A stretch of DNA of 64,000 bases from Phylloscopus collybita (lineage: Eukaryota > Chordata > Aves > Passeriformes > Phylloscopidae): the NCBI GenBank assembly GCA_027886175.1, contig JAJNNQ010000075.1, positions 86,035,001 through 86,099,000 of the forward strand, written 5' to 3'. The position numbers and the translations under genes are program-made. Below the pieces are notes generated by a model. The model did no database searches. It was not told the DNA's origin and was given only the letters and a program-made list of their open reading frames with translations. Positions 10,941 to 25,900 of the stretch are shown in pieces (position 1 is the stretch's first letter; every line of letters starts with the position of its first letter).

Positions 10941-13900
10941 GTGAGATTTTTTTACATTTCTGTTTTCCTTTCAGCTGCTCAACAGGAGTTGTTCTTATGC
11001 AGTGAGTGGTGCTTATAAGCCAGGCAGTGAATGGAAGGGTTACTACTCCCAAACCTGCACTGGGTTTCACATCTAAAATATTTTTCGTATTTCAGGTACA
11101 GCTGGTTTTGGTTCACACACACACAAATTTAACTGTATTTAGAAGATAATAAAGAGGAAATAGTGTAACTTCATTCAGAATAGTAAATCGCTGTGAAAAA
11201 CCCAGTTTAGCATGAAAGAGATGAGTAAGATTTTTATCTTGAAGTTAGATTAAAGAAAACATAGGAAGACCCTAGGTCTTTAACTTTTTTACCCCTGGGA
11301 TGAAACAGGCTCTTCAATGCTGCTTTCCTAATGTGCGATGAGGCCGTGGTGATGTGCTTTTCTGTCCTCCCACTTGGAATGACGAGGGACCCAGTGTGAC
11401 AGTGGGAAGGATTCGTGTTCTCCGTCATTACCACCGTGCTTAGCGAGACTTCAGCAGCAGCCCTTACCAGAGGCATTTCCCAGGGATCACAAGGTTTTGT
11501 TTGTTCTTTAAATCTGTAGAGAAGAAAAGGAGCAAGCGACACTGGAATTAACTGAAAATGAATTCACTGAATGGTGCCTGCTTTCCACCTCTTGCCTTGC
11601 TGGCCGTGCGCCTCGCCTATTGTGCCGATCTGCTTTACAACTGGGACAAAGGGAATTAGATTCACAGACGCCTCATTCATTTTCCGCACGTGATTTGAAA
11701 AGCTATTCATGGCAAATGAGCACCCTAGAGTTTGTTTTTCCAATTCATCCAGTTACAAAGGGTTTTCCCGGGGGCTTTTCCTCGCCTGTAGCTTTCATGC
11801 GTTTTTGCACACCCATTAAAATAAAGCCAGTGAGGGACAAGAGAAGTAAATAAATATTTGTAATGCTATTCTTTACTGGCCTGCTCCCAGGGGACTAAAG
11901 TCAGGCTTCACATTCTATAAATGGGTATAATGCATTAAGAAAATATTTAATTAGATATTGAATACTGACTTCAGTATTGCCTTCATTTTAGTAAGAATTT
12001 ATTGCATAAGTGAATTCTGTTCCCTCAACAGGTCTCAGTCAGCATGAGATGCCTTGACACAGAGGCACAGGCTACAGTCTGAGTGAATTCAAAGTATGAT
12101 GAATTTGTCTGCTGGCATGTGCCAGTTTAATGTTGCTTCTTACTGTGCACATCACCGGCCTAGCTAACAATATGCATTTGTTTAGAGTCATTTGTTTCTG
12201 CTGCTTCCTTTGGTTTGCCATGAACAGAAAGATAAGAGGTATATTAATTCAGGGGGAATTTACAGCTTGAGAAGCACGAGCCAGGGATCATAAAGTTCAG
12301 GTCCCACCACTTAGAGTGGTCTTCTGTTCTCCTGGGCACAGCTAGGGGAGATGAGAAGATTACCCAGATGTGGAAACAATGCAAGAATTAAATGAGATTT
12401 CTTGTTTGAAGTCAGGTTCCTTTCTCCCTTACTGCTCTGTCTGATTAAAGTTGAGGCAATTCAGAACTGCCATCACAATGTCTTGCCTTGCCTTTTTCCA
12501 GAGGCTACCACACATGCAGCATCAGCCCAGGATACACCATCCGCATTGCTGCTGATGCAGTTCATAAACCAGCACTTTGCATAAAGGAGAAGAATAAAAG
12601 GTGTTTGGGGTCAAGCCCCAAAATCTTTAGGTCAGGAGGATCAATCCAGGTACGTTAATCCACATCTGCTTCAGAGAAGACACTGTCCTTACTGAGCTCA
12701 CTGGCAAGCTCACAGTGGTGCACAAGGTGCTGATCACCCTTTCAGGAGAAGGAGAGCTTTGTCCCTACTTCATCTCACTGTAAACCATAACTAGATGGGC
12801 AGAACAAAACTTTTTCATCTCTGTCCTGCCAATTGTTCTCACCCAGGAGGGCACAGACTTCATAGTGTTTGACAAGACCCTTTCCCAACAAACCTTCTCA
12901 TTACAAATTTACAATGGCAGCAAACTCAGAGCTGACAGTAGGCAATTGACCGTACTCTTTAGCTATTTCAGAGGAACACTGCCCCATATGTCCCTCAGTT
13001 TGAGAAATCCCTTTGGTATTTCCTGCTCCACTGAAGATATCAGAGGATGTCCCATTTGGGGGATAACAGGAGCCACAGTAAGGTAAAAAGTACAAAATCC
13101 TGGGTAAAGGATTGCCTGTTGGCTTCAGAAGGGTGAGGATTTCACCTCTGATGTTGTTACCATAGACTCTAGGATGTTATCAGTGAATTAGGATTGAATC
13201 AAATAAAATATAAGGATGTTAAAAGAATTTTAACCAAGTATTTCACAACTTGTTTCTGCAGCTTAATGTCCTCTCTCAACAAATTATTAGAATTCAGTTT
13301 GAGCGCTTAAAGAGGAGCCAAGTACTCATTTTGCTTTGCTGTTTATCAGATCCTCTCCTATAATGCAGTAAAAATCTTACTGAAGTCAAAAATATGGGCT
13401 AATATAATTGTGATTAATGCAACAGAGTTGTTTAGGTAGATAACTGAGAAAGTATAGCCATCTGTACCCAGAAGTACATTGCAATTGCTGGTCACAAGCA
13501 ATTGTTCTAGTTGCATCTGCTTGTAAGATACAGGCATGCATGAGGCCCCCAGCCTCAGCCCATGCTCTGGATCCTATAGAAAGCATCCCCATTCCCACTC
13601 AGCCACATCAGACTAAATGTTCTGTAACCAGGACTCCAAGTCATGCATCAAAAGAAAGGGTTAGATAAGATCCTAGTGATCAGTACAATGCAGCTGTAAA
13701 AAAGTAATCTAAAAGAAGTCAGACAAAAATTGTCAGCAGCAAGTCCATGGTAAGAAAACCAAGCTGAGAGACAGGTGGTCTAAAAGTAGAGTAAATAGAC
13801 AGTGTGCTGCCTCCTCTATGTAACCGCAGGAGACATAACACCGAGACAGTCTATAAATAGCAAGACATTTCCTATTAGGGCCACTCTTCCTCCCAGGAAC

Positions 13901-16900
13901 AAGTGACAAAAACGAAGGAATATCTCAAATGACCACAAATCACTTTAGAAACCTGGGCAGAGATCCTGAGATAAAAGCAGCACAGGTTAACATCTCTGAC
14001 TGAGAAAAGAGAACCGTAATTGGCAAGTCTATGCACAGACATGAAAAGAACCGGCTACATAAACGGCCAATTTCTACCCCTTTTAATTCCAGTGTAATAA
14101 TGCTTTTGATCTTTTCAGCTACATTTTAAAAGGCAATTGTCTGGGAAGGGAAGGGCAGGTAGGCAATGGTAACAAAGTGCCCTGGGCAGATTCCAGTGTT
14201 ATTTGAGTAATAGGCATCCACTTGGAAGTGCAAAGTGCAATGCAGTCAGAGACTACAGAACATTACTACCAAACACGTCTACCAGCACCTGCTTCTAGAT
14301 CCTTCATGTAAAGCCTAATTGTCTTAATTAGCCATGAAAACATTCTTACTAGTAGTGTTCAAATGGGAGCCCCTTCATAGGGGAAAGCAGGTGATTGCCC
14401 CTGCAGACACATGAAAAATATTTTCTACCTATTTTTACAGCTCTCTCTTGAAATGTTGGATGGGACTGTATTAACACTTTAGTGCTTCAGAATGCCTGTT
14501 TTTGTTTTGACCAGCAAGCTTGGTGATTATTTAATTAAATTCTTTAGATTAGGACCTGGCAGATTTCATAGCTGCCCACTGCCTGAAACAGTAGGTCTCT
14601 TTACAGTGCAGAAATGAACTCTGATAAAGCAGAAGGTTCTAAAAAAGGATAAGGACACTGTCAACCATTAAGGACTTCATTTTCTATGCACTGGAGTAAA
14701 TAACAGGGAATTTCACAGAGATCTTCAGAAGAGTCAAAGTAATAGTATTCAAAGATGACATCTTCAGAAACACAAGACTATATAAAACTGCTCAGACCAC
14801 ATGAGATTTTTAAATATAGAGAAACATATTTTCCCAATTCATATCTGATTTTGTTTTCTTTTTCTTCTGTTTTTCATCTGAAGCAAGGTTAATAGCCATT
14901 AAAGTTTCAGGAGAAGAAGCAAACAATCTGTATTCATTTCAACCTTCTGAATTAAATATGAAATTGGCTGCACCCTTCATTAGTTTTCTATCTGTATATC
15001 TACAAATTTTAAAATAATAAAACATATATAGGGATATAGGTAAGCATTTGCTATAACTCATGTCTTCTGCTAGACAAAGAACCAGGGCAATCTGGTCATC
15101 TAGAAAATTATATTTACGTGACAGTGCCTCTTCCAAAAGAGAGGAAAGTCATGCTGAACTTACGTCTAATGAGCTCCATGTTTGCTTGCATAGTTCTATG
15201 TCACACTTGAAGCGGTGTGATTTCTATAAACCCTTTTTCTGGCCTCTAGCGACACAACAGGAGAAAGTAGCACTACCTACTTCAGTATACATTTGCATTA
15301 AGTTGCATTTGTAGATAGGGAAACTCTCATTTGTATGGCTTTCCTTTAAATGTGTGAGCTCAGATTTAGATCTCTGTTAAAATGGCCCCTTGAACTCAAC
15401 AAGGTGTAGAACTCACTCTGGTCAGATAGTGCACTAAGGACATGCTCCTGTTAAACTCTATTGAGGGAATTTTTAGTGCTTAAAACAAGTGGAGACAGAG
15501 ACCAATTAGCTCACAATTTTCTGATTATTTTTCTGTCCTTTCTGAAGAGTTTCAGGCTTACTAGGGCCCCCTCACACATTCATTATACTTCCTCCTGCGT
15601 ACTGAGAGATAAGATACTATTTTTCTTAAATTCCTCTTGTTCCTTTTTTAAAAATACACTTGTAACATGCAGCCCTGCTCAATCAGCAATACCAGCTTGT
15701 AAACAGTACTCTTAAATTGGCATCACTGCCGAACTAATTTTACAGCATATCACCCTCTGTTCTCTATGTCAACCAATGTAACTAGTCCTTTTCCCTCCCT
15801 GACCACACACTCACAGTCTTTACTTAAAGGATATAAGTAATCTGATAGCTTCAGCTGGGAAAGAAAGGTCTGCAAAAAAGTTCTCACTCATGCCTCTTCA
15901 GGGCAAAAATTCTTCTAGATACTTGGTAAAAAGAGGTTCTTTTTCCATTATTCTTTGGGTTTTTGGCAGACAGCTTGAGCCAGATGCTTCTCTTGGACTT
16001 TTTTATTTATTTCCCTCAAACAGTCTCCAGCAATTGCTTCTGCTTCTAAATTATTTAAAGCCACACGACACCAACTCCCCTCTGATCTTTTGTTGCATAG
16101 ATTGCTAATGGGCAAACAATCAAAGAACTTAAGAATTCCACTTGAAAAAAATTTTTTTGTTTGTTTACTCTGTCCAAGCCATCTTACTGTCATAGCTTTG
16201 CTGTTGTACTCATCTGGTATAACTTACTTATTCCAAAGGGAAGACCAGATGTGTACATGTATATTTCTGGCACCAGATCCTAACAAACTGAAACTATCAT
16301 CAGAATCAAGGTAGTTTAGTTATGAGTGCACATGCAAATCATCTTTTAAAATTTTGGTCCCACCATGAGTTAAAACTACCCTATCTATTTCATTCTCCAC
16401 ATCTCATTTAAACTTTCTTTTTTTCTATGTGAACTCTTGAGGTGATTCTGAACATCATTTTACCCTTCTTTCGGGGGGGAGAGTACTTAATAAGTTTTAA
16501 AATGTAGATGGCATAGAGGAGCAGGAGACGATGTCATACCTCCAAGGTACTCTGGCAGAAACATTAAATTCGGTACCTAGACTTTAAATCTTTCAGTAAA
16601 ATCAATATTAATGTTTTCAGTGAGACTAGTAGTGGAGAGAATTAACCTCAGCTGAACTTCTCCCACCAGGCTCTAAATTTTCCCATCTAATTTAGTTCTC
16701 AGTGGTTTCCTCACAAAGCCAAATGCTTCACCAAATCAATTAAGGTCCTGCACCATGGACTGCAAAAGGGGGTTGTTTATGTGTGACAGCCTCTCCTGCT
16801 TATCTCCAGCTGATAAATCTAAACTATTTGGCGTGTTTTTCACCGACTCACTTTTGCCTCATCTTTGGTTGCTGTAGCCACTGAGTCGCTAAGGTAAACA

Positions 16901-19900
16901 TAAGGATAAGCGGTAAGAGTTGAGAAGGCAAGCCATAGAAAAATATGTTCTCCCCTTTGGAAACATACAGGAGAGACATACCTAAAAAATGGCATATTAC
17001 ATTACAGTCAAAAAATACTGTGGGCAAGACAATATTGTCATTTGCTATTGCATACTGAATCTGAGACTATGAAGGGAGCACTCTAATGCACAAATAGGCA
17101 AGTCACAGCCATTTTAACAATTTGATAAAAATTTGAGATTAGCTCCTGTATTACATAAAGCAGGAATTATTAAAAGGCACGTTAACTACATAAAGTCAGG
17201 AGCAAGAACAAACCACTGTTGATGGTAAGTGCTCCTATGCAAAGCTTTCTCTGTAAGCCTCTAAGCAATAAAGCATTGCTACACTTTCTTGACATTGCCA
17301 CATCATCTCATCTAGAGCTGTCATCAAGGCCTCAAAATATCTCTGGACCCTACTGTGCTTACAGTTCAGCAAAGAAAATATAGGCAGGAGATCAGATGCT
17401 CACAGCAAGTTAATATCCATTGGAAAAAACATCCAAAGTATTCTAAGAAAAGGTAACACCTCAGAATGAAAAAACTACATCAGCATTATTGTGTGTTGGT
17501 GTCACTGAACCAGCTTTAAGGAGGCAACCAAAAACTAGGGAGAAACAGTGGCCTTCAGGGACAAGATGTCCAAATGCCCTTTACAGATTCACCATGTACC
17601 GAATCAAAACCCTTTGATCTGTTCCAGATGCTGCTTTTAGACTCAAGAGAGCTTCTAGCTGCCAAAAGCTAGCATTTTGAAAACTACCACAAATTAATCC
17701 AATGCTTCAGCTTCTTCTTCATCTGAAGATGGATGGCTCCTGTCAGATGATCCAGTGGTGATCAGGCAGGTGGGAACCCAGCTAGTTTCCTCAGCAGAGG
17801 GAGCATGCCATTCCAGCTGTAGCTTACTGCCATGCTCCTGCAGTGGATTTAAACCCATCCTGAGAAAATGGGAACATTTAGCCCATTTATATGCTGCTGA
17901 TTACTGTTCTGTATAATCAGCGGTATAACTGCTATCCCAGAGCATGGCATGTGTCTTGACAGCAGGGCAGTTTCCAGCAATGTTTGGTTCTATTTCTGAC
18001 ACAAGTCTGAAAGTCTCGTGTGAATCCCCAGTCATTCTGGCAAGAACTGATGTCCAGAGATCTCAGACCCAAGTAGGGCACTATGAAAAAATTATTTAAA
18101 AAAACCCACCACATTGAAGAGGGAAGAGACTGCTCTGATTAGGAATACAGGCAGTTACTTAAGCATCTTATTCACCCAGTGCATGGTGTTTTCTTACCAA
18201 CAGAAGAACAAAGACTTTCTCTCTCTAATACAGTCCCTGCTGGGCCCAAATTAATGCAGTATTTTCTTGTTACACTGTAGTTGAAGCTTGCCCTGTCTGC
18301 CTTTCTCTCTCAAGCTAACTAGGACAAATCAGGATTATCAAGTACAGATCTATATGAGCTGTCTCTCAAAGCCTGCATCTTTCAGTTTTGTCCTCTTAAA
18401 CAGCTTGGATAAAGCTGTCATACCACACAAAGCACAAAAACCCCCCCTTTGCAAATACCACCTCTGGCAAAAGCAAGGAAAAAGTCCAAGAGCCTTCAGA
18501 TACTGAGCCTCCCCTCCTCAAGCCTCAGCCAACAGCTCTAACAAGCCTGCTCTCAAGAAATGTGGTTCAGGCAGGAAAAGGCAGGGAGACTCAGGGCATG
18601 TCTTTGACAAGGCTGCTTTATGCATACTAGTGACATCCCATCTCCAAATACAGCCCTGCAGCTGCAGAGACCCCCTCACACGTTCTGTCTTCACAGGGGC
18701 TTCCCTCCATCTCATCACATCAGCCTGGTGCCAGAAAATCTCTTCCTCTCTTTTCCACCTGAGATTTGGAGAAGCCTTCTGAGTTACTTGCACATTTGGA
18801 CATCAGTACTCTGTTGTACTCTGCAACGAGTCTTATTTGAAACAGCAAGAGACAAAAATCTTTGTCTTTTATTTAAACTGATTTTGTAAGACACTGAAGT
18901 CACCCTGCTCCAAAGCTAAGGCCATAAGCACCAGCCAGTGATGCCTGTGCCTTAATTTAACCAAGAAATATATAACCGCTCCATGCATTACCAGTGATCA
19001 GTATTCTTGGGAGAGGACAGGAAATTATTTAACTTGCATAAACCCTTTTTTTTTTTTTAATCACATTTTAAGTATCTTTTGCTAGTGTCATTGGCTTTTC
19101 AGTTTATAGATTATACTGAAGCCTGAAATCTTCAGGCTTTCCTCTACAGCCATGAAAGTTTTATCAGAAAGAAAGCAGAGTTATTCACTCCATTGGACAT
19201 CTCCAAAAGCTTTGGAGGTTTGGGTTTAAGCAACTTCAGAGACCACAAGTTGATAGCGCTGTTTGCAAAGGGGAACTCCCACAGTCTGTTACCCTGGGAT
19301 GTTAAGGGTACACAAACTCTCATCTTCCCTACTCCTTCTCCTCTATGTTGCCTAAGCAAGCTGGAAAAGTTCTGGTGATAAAACATACAGTGACTTCTGC
19401 AAATGAGGCTAAAGTGACTGAACTGAACTAGGCCAGAGTTCCAGTCTGAACTAGGCAAAAGCCTGGAGCTCGTCATGGCTAAGGCAAATGTCTTGGGCTG
19501 AAGCATTCCCATGATAAAGCAGACACAACCAGTGTGAGTCTCACGATTTATTCTGCTCTCCTCTGAACAGAGGGTCACTCTGTCCCTCCCAGACACGTCT
19601 GGATGTGGCAGTGGCATGCAGTGAAGGCAGGCCCAAAGGGAAGTTCTTTGAACTGAAGGTGCTCAGGGAAATGCAGATGCATAACTGGAGAGCTGCTAAT
19701 TCACCTGATGCTTCCTCCTCATCAGCTTATAAGTAGATTCCAGAGTCAAATATAACCCTGAGCATTCAGGTTAATTTATTTAAATAGACATTAAAGGGAA
19801 ATTGTTGAACGAATACATAAAGTCTGAAATCCCAAACAGTTCCTCATTCTTTCCCTCTCCTTTTATCACCTTGAATGTTGTAAAGACTAATGATTTAATT

Positions 19901-22900
19901 TTATTAAGAGCTTTGAAGGTGAGGAGTACTGGGTAATTGCTAAATGTTTCTTCCTTGTGCTAATTTCCATCTCCTCTAGCATCAGCTTGTCCTTATATGA
20001 CCCTAGCCAAGTACAGTTGTGCCATTTCATTCCATTCTGTGGCTTATTTGCTCCTAAAAATATTATTTTGAAACACCCAAAGCTTACCAGTTTGGATGGT
20101 CTTCTTACCACTCCAAGGCTTACAGATGTGGACTTTTACAAGCAAAGCTCATCTGCTTACTGCTGCTATTCACCCATACCACTGATTTTCATGCTCATAT
20201 GGAAACAATGTGATTTTAAAGCAGATTCAGAAGAGAGGGAAGCCAGTACAGGACAGTTAAAAAGATGGGGGTAGGGGGGAGAAGGGAGAGGGAAGAATAA
20301 AAGACAGAGGCTGTTGTACACCAGCGCAGCAAAATTCCTAGAAGAGGTGCTTCCCATCTGTCTGTGCAGTTTCTGTAATGCCCAGTTAGTCATCTAGCAG
20401 CTCAGGCTCTGAGGGGCATTGCCACAGTGGGTTAGCACATTATCATTCCCAGCTGTCCACTTCATCCTGTGCTCTGGGGATCCCCTCCCAGGAGGCTGTA
20501 AAGGCAGCCCCAGCTCACACCCAGCTTTGGGCACACCCATGTTCACCAGGGGCAGGAGCCACTGGCCCCACAACTGCAGTGACCAGGGCACAAAAGGGAG
20601 TTCCCATTTGCTGTCCTTGTCACTGAGGTTACACTGCTGTAAATACGTCTGAGCTAACTTACCTCTGACCCTCCTGCCAAGAACAAGAGCAGGGGAAAAA
20701 AACTCCAGAAAGAAAAGTTCAGGAACTCCTCTGAGCCTCTAGGCTGTACTACACACACCTGCTCAGTGCTCTGAGAAAAACCCAGCCAAACCCATCACTG
20801 TGAGCACCTCAAAAATAGCAAGTCAGGCTGAAATCTTGCACTGTGGTGCCAGTGCATGTGGAAAACCACACCCCCCAGTCAATACAGGAGCAAACCTCCA
20901 ACAGGGTACTTGGATAAGGGTGAAATGGGCAGTAGGACGCATGACACTAAACCATGTAAGGGGTGATTGGTAGCAAGATGCCAGGTACACCCCAAATTCA
21001 CCTCTCACAAAGCAGGATTGTACTACAGAAGCCAGTCTTCAGCAAAAGCTGGACATTCATTGCTAGATACAATTGGGAGCTCAGCATCAGCCACAGAATC
21101 AGGTTCAAATAACAGGTCTGAAAGATCTTGGAATGCATTGATTTTTTACAAAAGCCAACGACTTTCCCATTTCCCAGAGCAATTGCCCAAAATTTATTAC
21201 TGCCTAGTGAGAAACTTGAGTCAAAATTCTGCTTCCAGACACCTTTCATGCTAGCTGTAAATATGTTGCAGCCCAAGTCCTTCTCACTAGATACACAAAA
21301 AATGCCCTTTTCCCCCTCAGTAAGCAGATTTTCACTGATAAACCTCAATGTGTTTGCAAAATTTCCAACAACATTATGAGTGTTGGTGATATATCAAAGC
21401 TGAACTGGAAAAGCAAAATTCTGCAACCAGTTAAAGAGTTTCTAGCTTTAATTATGGGAGAGAGAGCAGATTGAAGGGAGTAGGTGGAGGGAAGTCTGAG
21501 AACACACAGTACTGTGCACCATGAAATGTTTCAGGGAAGTGGAAGGCTGAAGGGCAGCCCCACATTTTTTAGAGATCTAACAGTAAATGTTATTGCTCTG
21601 CACATGTGAAAGACATAACATGCATTTTTTTCAGTCTAACCAGCTCACTTCAGATTGAGGCAAACAAGGAAGAATAAGTATTAAACCTCCATAGGAGACA
21701 GAGAGTGTCTCACAGTTGTACATCTGAGATGAAAAAGGAAAACGGCAATTGCCTTGAGTTGCCTTGGCCACAGGAGGGACTCCTCAGGATTTAAGGCAAG
21801 AGGGATTTGGCACAATCCCTTAGTGCATAAAGCCCAGCTGAATTTACAGACTCCTTCACTTCTCATGTGGCTAAACCCCACTAATTTCATTAATTTTGTT
21901 ACAGTAGCAGCATTTCTCCCTACATATTTTGGGAATCCAGACGCCCTGGCACCATGACTTTAGCAGCACAGCCATTCTTTCAATTGATTTCAGCGGGAGG
22001 CCCCCGTATATGCCACAGTATCTAAGATTGCAAAGTTGGATTGCTAAATCTGAGCAGGAATTTCCACAGGGATGGTCAGAAAATTACTTGGGGTGCTTCT
22101 GGCAGCGGAAAATTTTACATTTCTCAGCCACAGAGTAACAACACAAAATCCAGGTGCTCCAACTGACAATTTTTTCTGGAATTTCTCATGTGAGTGCTTC
22201 CACACTCTCTTCTCTGAGGACCGGACAACACCTCCTGGATATGTCAGGATCCTATGCTGCATCACTAGCAGTGCAGTAAAAGACATCCACAGCTACAATG
22301 CACTGTGAAATGTGTCATCTGTCAAAGGAGCTCAACCCATAGAAATAAACAGACATCCAAACTAAAATAACCCTGGTTATTACATCAGGGTTTTGTAAGA
22401 AGCCCAAGCTTTCCAAAAAAGCTTGGTTTCATGAACACACCCTTTCCACTCAGTTACTGATGAGAAATTTTAAACTAAAAGTTCAAATTCTAGCCCTAAC
22501 ACCACAATTTAATTTGTTCATTAAAGGCTGGTCTCTTTGAAAAGAGAAGAGAATCATATATGCCCTACTGCCATATTTGACCTTCACTCCCTCTTGAAAA
22601 CGCAGAACCAACAATTTTAGTAACTTGACAACCAGTCACTATTTGTAGGCATCAATGCCCAAATTGCTCTGAATCTGAGCAGCTGCTTCCTGAACCTTAT
22701 CATCACACCACACACAAAACAGAAACAAGAGGGGCTCTAGCAGAAGTCCAGAGGAAAGCGGAAACCAAGCCCTGAGAGATGGTAGAAACCAGAGGGGAAG
22801 CAGGAGTAACGGTCCTGGAGAAAAGAGAAGTTCGCCATGCTTTCCAGCTGGAGCAGGAAATTGCTCTCCTAACAGATCCCAACAGCTTCTGAAGCTGCAA

Positions 22901-25900
22901 AAAACAAAACTGGAACTGACAGGAATAAGAAAAAAACACAACCCTCTGATTGTGGTCACACTTGATAAACAACTCAAGGCACTAACTTTTTATCCTAAGC
23001 AGATTATGCAGAGACTGCTTTAGTGGTGTGGAGGTGTCCTGGTTTAGGGCAAAGTTGGGAGGACACTTCCAAAGGTGTCCATCTAGAAAGCAGATTCAAG
23101 CAGCCCCTCCCCCAACTGGTTCAGGAAAATATTTCCTTGGAGAAAAGTCAACAAAATCCAGCACAGGGACACAGAGCTTTGGAAATACCAGTGCTTTTTA
23201 TCTCCCTCCTTTGAACAGTCACTTTAATTTCCCAGAATTTAGGGCTTGGGTAGTCCTGTTAGACCACACTGATAATCTGTGGGCTCCCAAAGCCTGGCTT
23301 AGTTAAAGCCCTCCAGCTCCTCTCAACACTTTCATTCACTCTGTGATCCCCTCTAAGCAATCAGGTTTTGGTCACACAGGCTTGCTGATTGCCAGCTGCT
23401 ACAGCTGTGGGGCACTGCTGCAAAAACAGGGTTAGACTTTGGGGATGCTGGCTCAGCCTCACAGAGGACACTTGCGACTCAAGTTTCACCACAACATCAA
23501 AGGAAAATTCTTCCAGCCTGTTATTTTCAACTCAGTGAGAAGATTAGCTCAAGCAACAATAACTCAGAAACAGAACTCAGTTCCTAAGTCTATATTTGTC
23601 ACTACCAGATCTGTGTTAACCAAGGAGCCTATGGCTGCTTCTGCACATGCCACAGTTGCTTCTCTTTTTTTCCACAGAGAACGATGTTGGATGTACAGCT
23701 GGCTGGAAAGCCATAATGAGGGACAAAACTATGCCTAAAGCAAGTTTGAGGCTCAAGGTATTTTTCCAAATTGACCAAATCTTTTCCCTCCTGTCACAGC
23801 CTTGGAAAACAAATGCACATTCTATTGGTTGTGGCAGATGAGTTGTCAGAGGCTGCTGCTGCCTGTCACCAGAGAGTGACATGTCGGCAAGCCTTCAGGC
23901 ACAGCATCAAGTCCTGTGGAGGCTAGCAAGGAAGAAGGTAGAAGTGGTAGGAAAACAATTATGTTTTTACAGAGTTTTAGAGCTTTTTGCAGAGAAAGGG
24001 ATACTGCAGGAGTTGGAAAGCATCACGTTCATGACAATTATCAGCCAAAGGGCTCCCTTTGGCCCCACAGCTCTGCTAAAGTCTCCCAGAAAAAGAGAAA
24101 TGTAGAATATTCTCTGGCTTAGAAATACCACAGGATGGTAGACCCGGAAAAAAGTACTGCAGTATCTCAGTTAACACAATTTTTTTTTCAGTTTTGGACT
24201 TTCCATCCTACTCCAGAATTCAGTTTCCTAATCAGCTTCACCAAGACATCTTGTGATACAAATTAATTAATAAACATCTTCATAATCAATTGCTCATCAG
24301 TGCTGACGGAGAATGGCAATGTGCAGAGTCTGGGAAGAGCAGCTGTGCTGAGACTTCACCATTGCATAAGTATTGGCTACTCACCAGTTTGGGGAACTTG
24401 CTTTCTTAGAACTTGGTTAATTTTCCTACACAGTAGATTCCAGCCTCACACAGGTTGCCATCTGAGTGTGCTTCAGACTGAAGGGGCAGGAAGGACAGAA
24501 GCAGCTATTGAATAAAGTGTATGGGAGCTTTGAGCACTTCTTGGAGAACTTTTAAGGAATATGTAATCTGTTTTTTATAACACTTTTATATTTTATTTTC
24601 TTCTATACAGTCAATATCTCATTAAAGATACAACTTGTAACCCACTGCTTTGTGTCTTCAAACAGATCCCCAGCAAGATTTTGCTCTCAGCATTGATCGT
24701 TGTTCTGATATTGCAACGCACACCTTTAACGTCAGAGCTGCAATGGTCCTAAGTAAGTGAATTGCTATTTTCTCATGCTGTACACAGGTAATCCATGTGT
24801 GAGTGCTGGTATTAAGAAGTAAGCAAGGGTGGCAATCTCCTCTAAGATATAAATGGGTTTCATTTTTTAGAAATTTCAAAACCTGTGCAGGGTTACAAAA
24901 ATGTCAGTTCTGTTACCAGCTTGGCCTAGATTACATATGTCACCCCAAACAGGTCATATCAGCCTTCACCTCCTATCCTGCTCCTACTCTTCATTTCTAC
25001 ACATGGAGAGTCACGTGTACATGGGGGTGGTGCTCTAGAGCTCATCACTTTCATAGCTAAGTCTTCTGGGGACAGTCTTGTTGAATGAGACAGCAACAGC
25101 ACCTACACTCTTCTGTCAGTACCCCACCAAATTTCCAAGGCTGTGACCCTTGCAGGTAGGGGACTGAACGGACTCCCAGAGAGCAAGGAGGGGAGCAAGC
25201 ACCCCTCTGTCCCTCCTGGCCATACAGAGAAGCCTGCTGAGAAAGGGCTGGGCTGAGGCAACAGTCATGCCATCAGTTTGCCATCTGCACTAGCTGAAAT
25301 TATACCCTTCAGCATTTGACTAATCAGCAATAAAAGGTAAAAACTGGTTGCACAATTTAATATTAGCCATAGCTTGCTTGGTGATTCTTTCACATGAAAG
25401 CCACCTCTTGCAAACCTGAACCCCAAGCTCATCTAGATCCTGTATTAACCAGAGCATAAATATGAAAGTGCTGCTGCATGCTCTTGATGCTGAAAATAAA
25501 TTTCTGTGCCAAGTGTCTTTTAACACCTGGGAATGCTTCCTTGCTTGCAAAAGGTCTCCTTTCCTGTGACACATGCAGCCTGTTTGTCCAGGGAGCATCA
25601 GTTTTCGGGTGGCTGCATAGGTAAACAAGCCTGAAAAAATCACACTACAGACATTTGCAAACACTTTTCCACAAGACAGAGTACAGGACCTTCATCTAAA
25701 TCCAGTAGCATCACTGGCTCTGTCTGTGTCAACAAGCCAGGCATAAGCAGGCAACCTCCTAGCAGTGCCAAGCTGCTGTGCTGGTCCCTGGCACATGTTT
25801 GGCTCAGGCCAGTTACTCTTTTCCTAGGCAGCAGCTACAGGTCACAGGCTGCTCCCATGGGCCTGTTGGATACGATCCCTCTGCTAAAAACACAAGAAAA

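Larger units (their letters stand above)
10941..24665 (+). other. LY86: LY86 intron 1 (13.7 kb)
   Basis: This GT-AG intron (donor GTGAGA, acceptor AACAG) splits codon 41 after its first base. It is AT-rich and contains no recognised exon. Items seen inside are an LTR-like fragment at 23035, a 13-T run at 19046-19058 and two short perfect hairpins (19119-19139 and 22404-22426). A minus-strand open frame at 19144-19617 has no recognised similarity. Confidence 0.9.

Noticed and set aside
10657..10944. 95-codon + strand open frame overlapping LY86 exon 1
   Set aside because: It is in a different frame from the clear MD-1 signal peptide and crosses the splice donor; it is a shadow frame.
19144..19617. 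157-codon minus-strand open frame in LY86 intron 1
   Set aside because: No recognisable family, no splice or promoter context, and low-complexity mixed composition; treated as chance.
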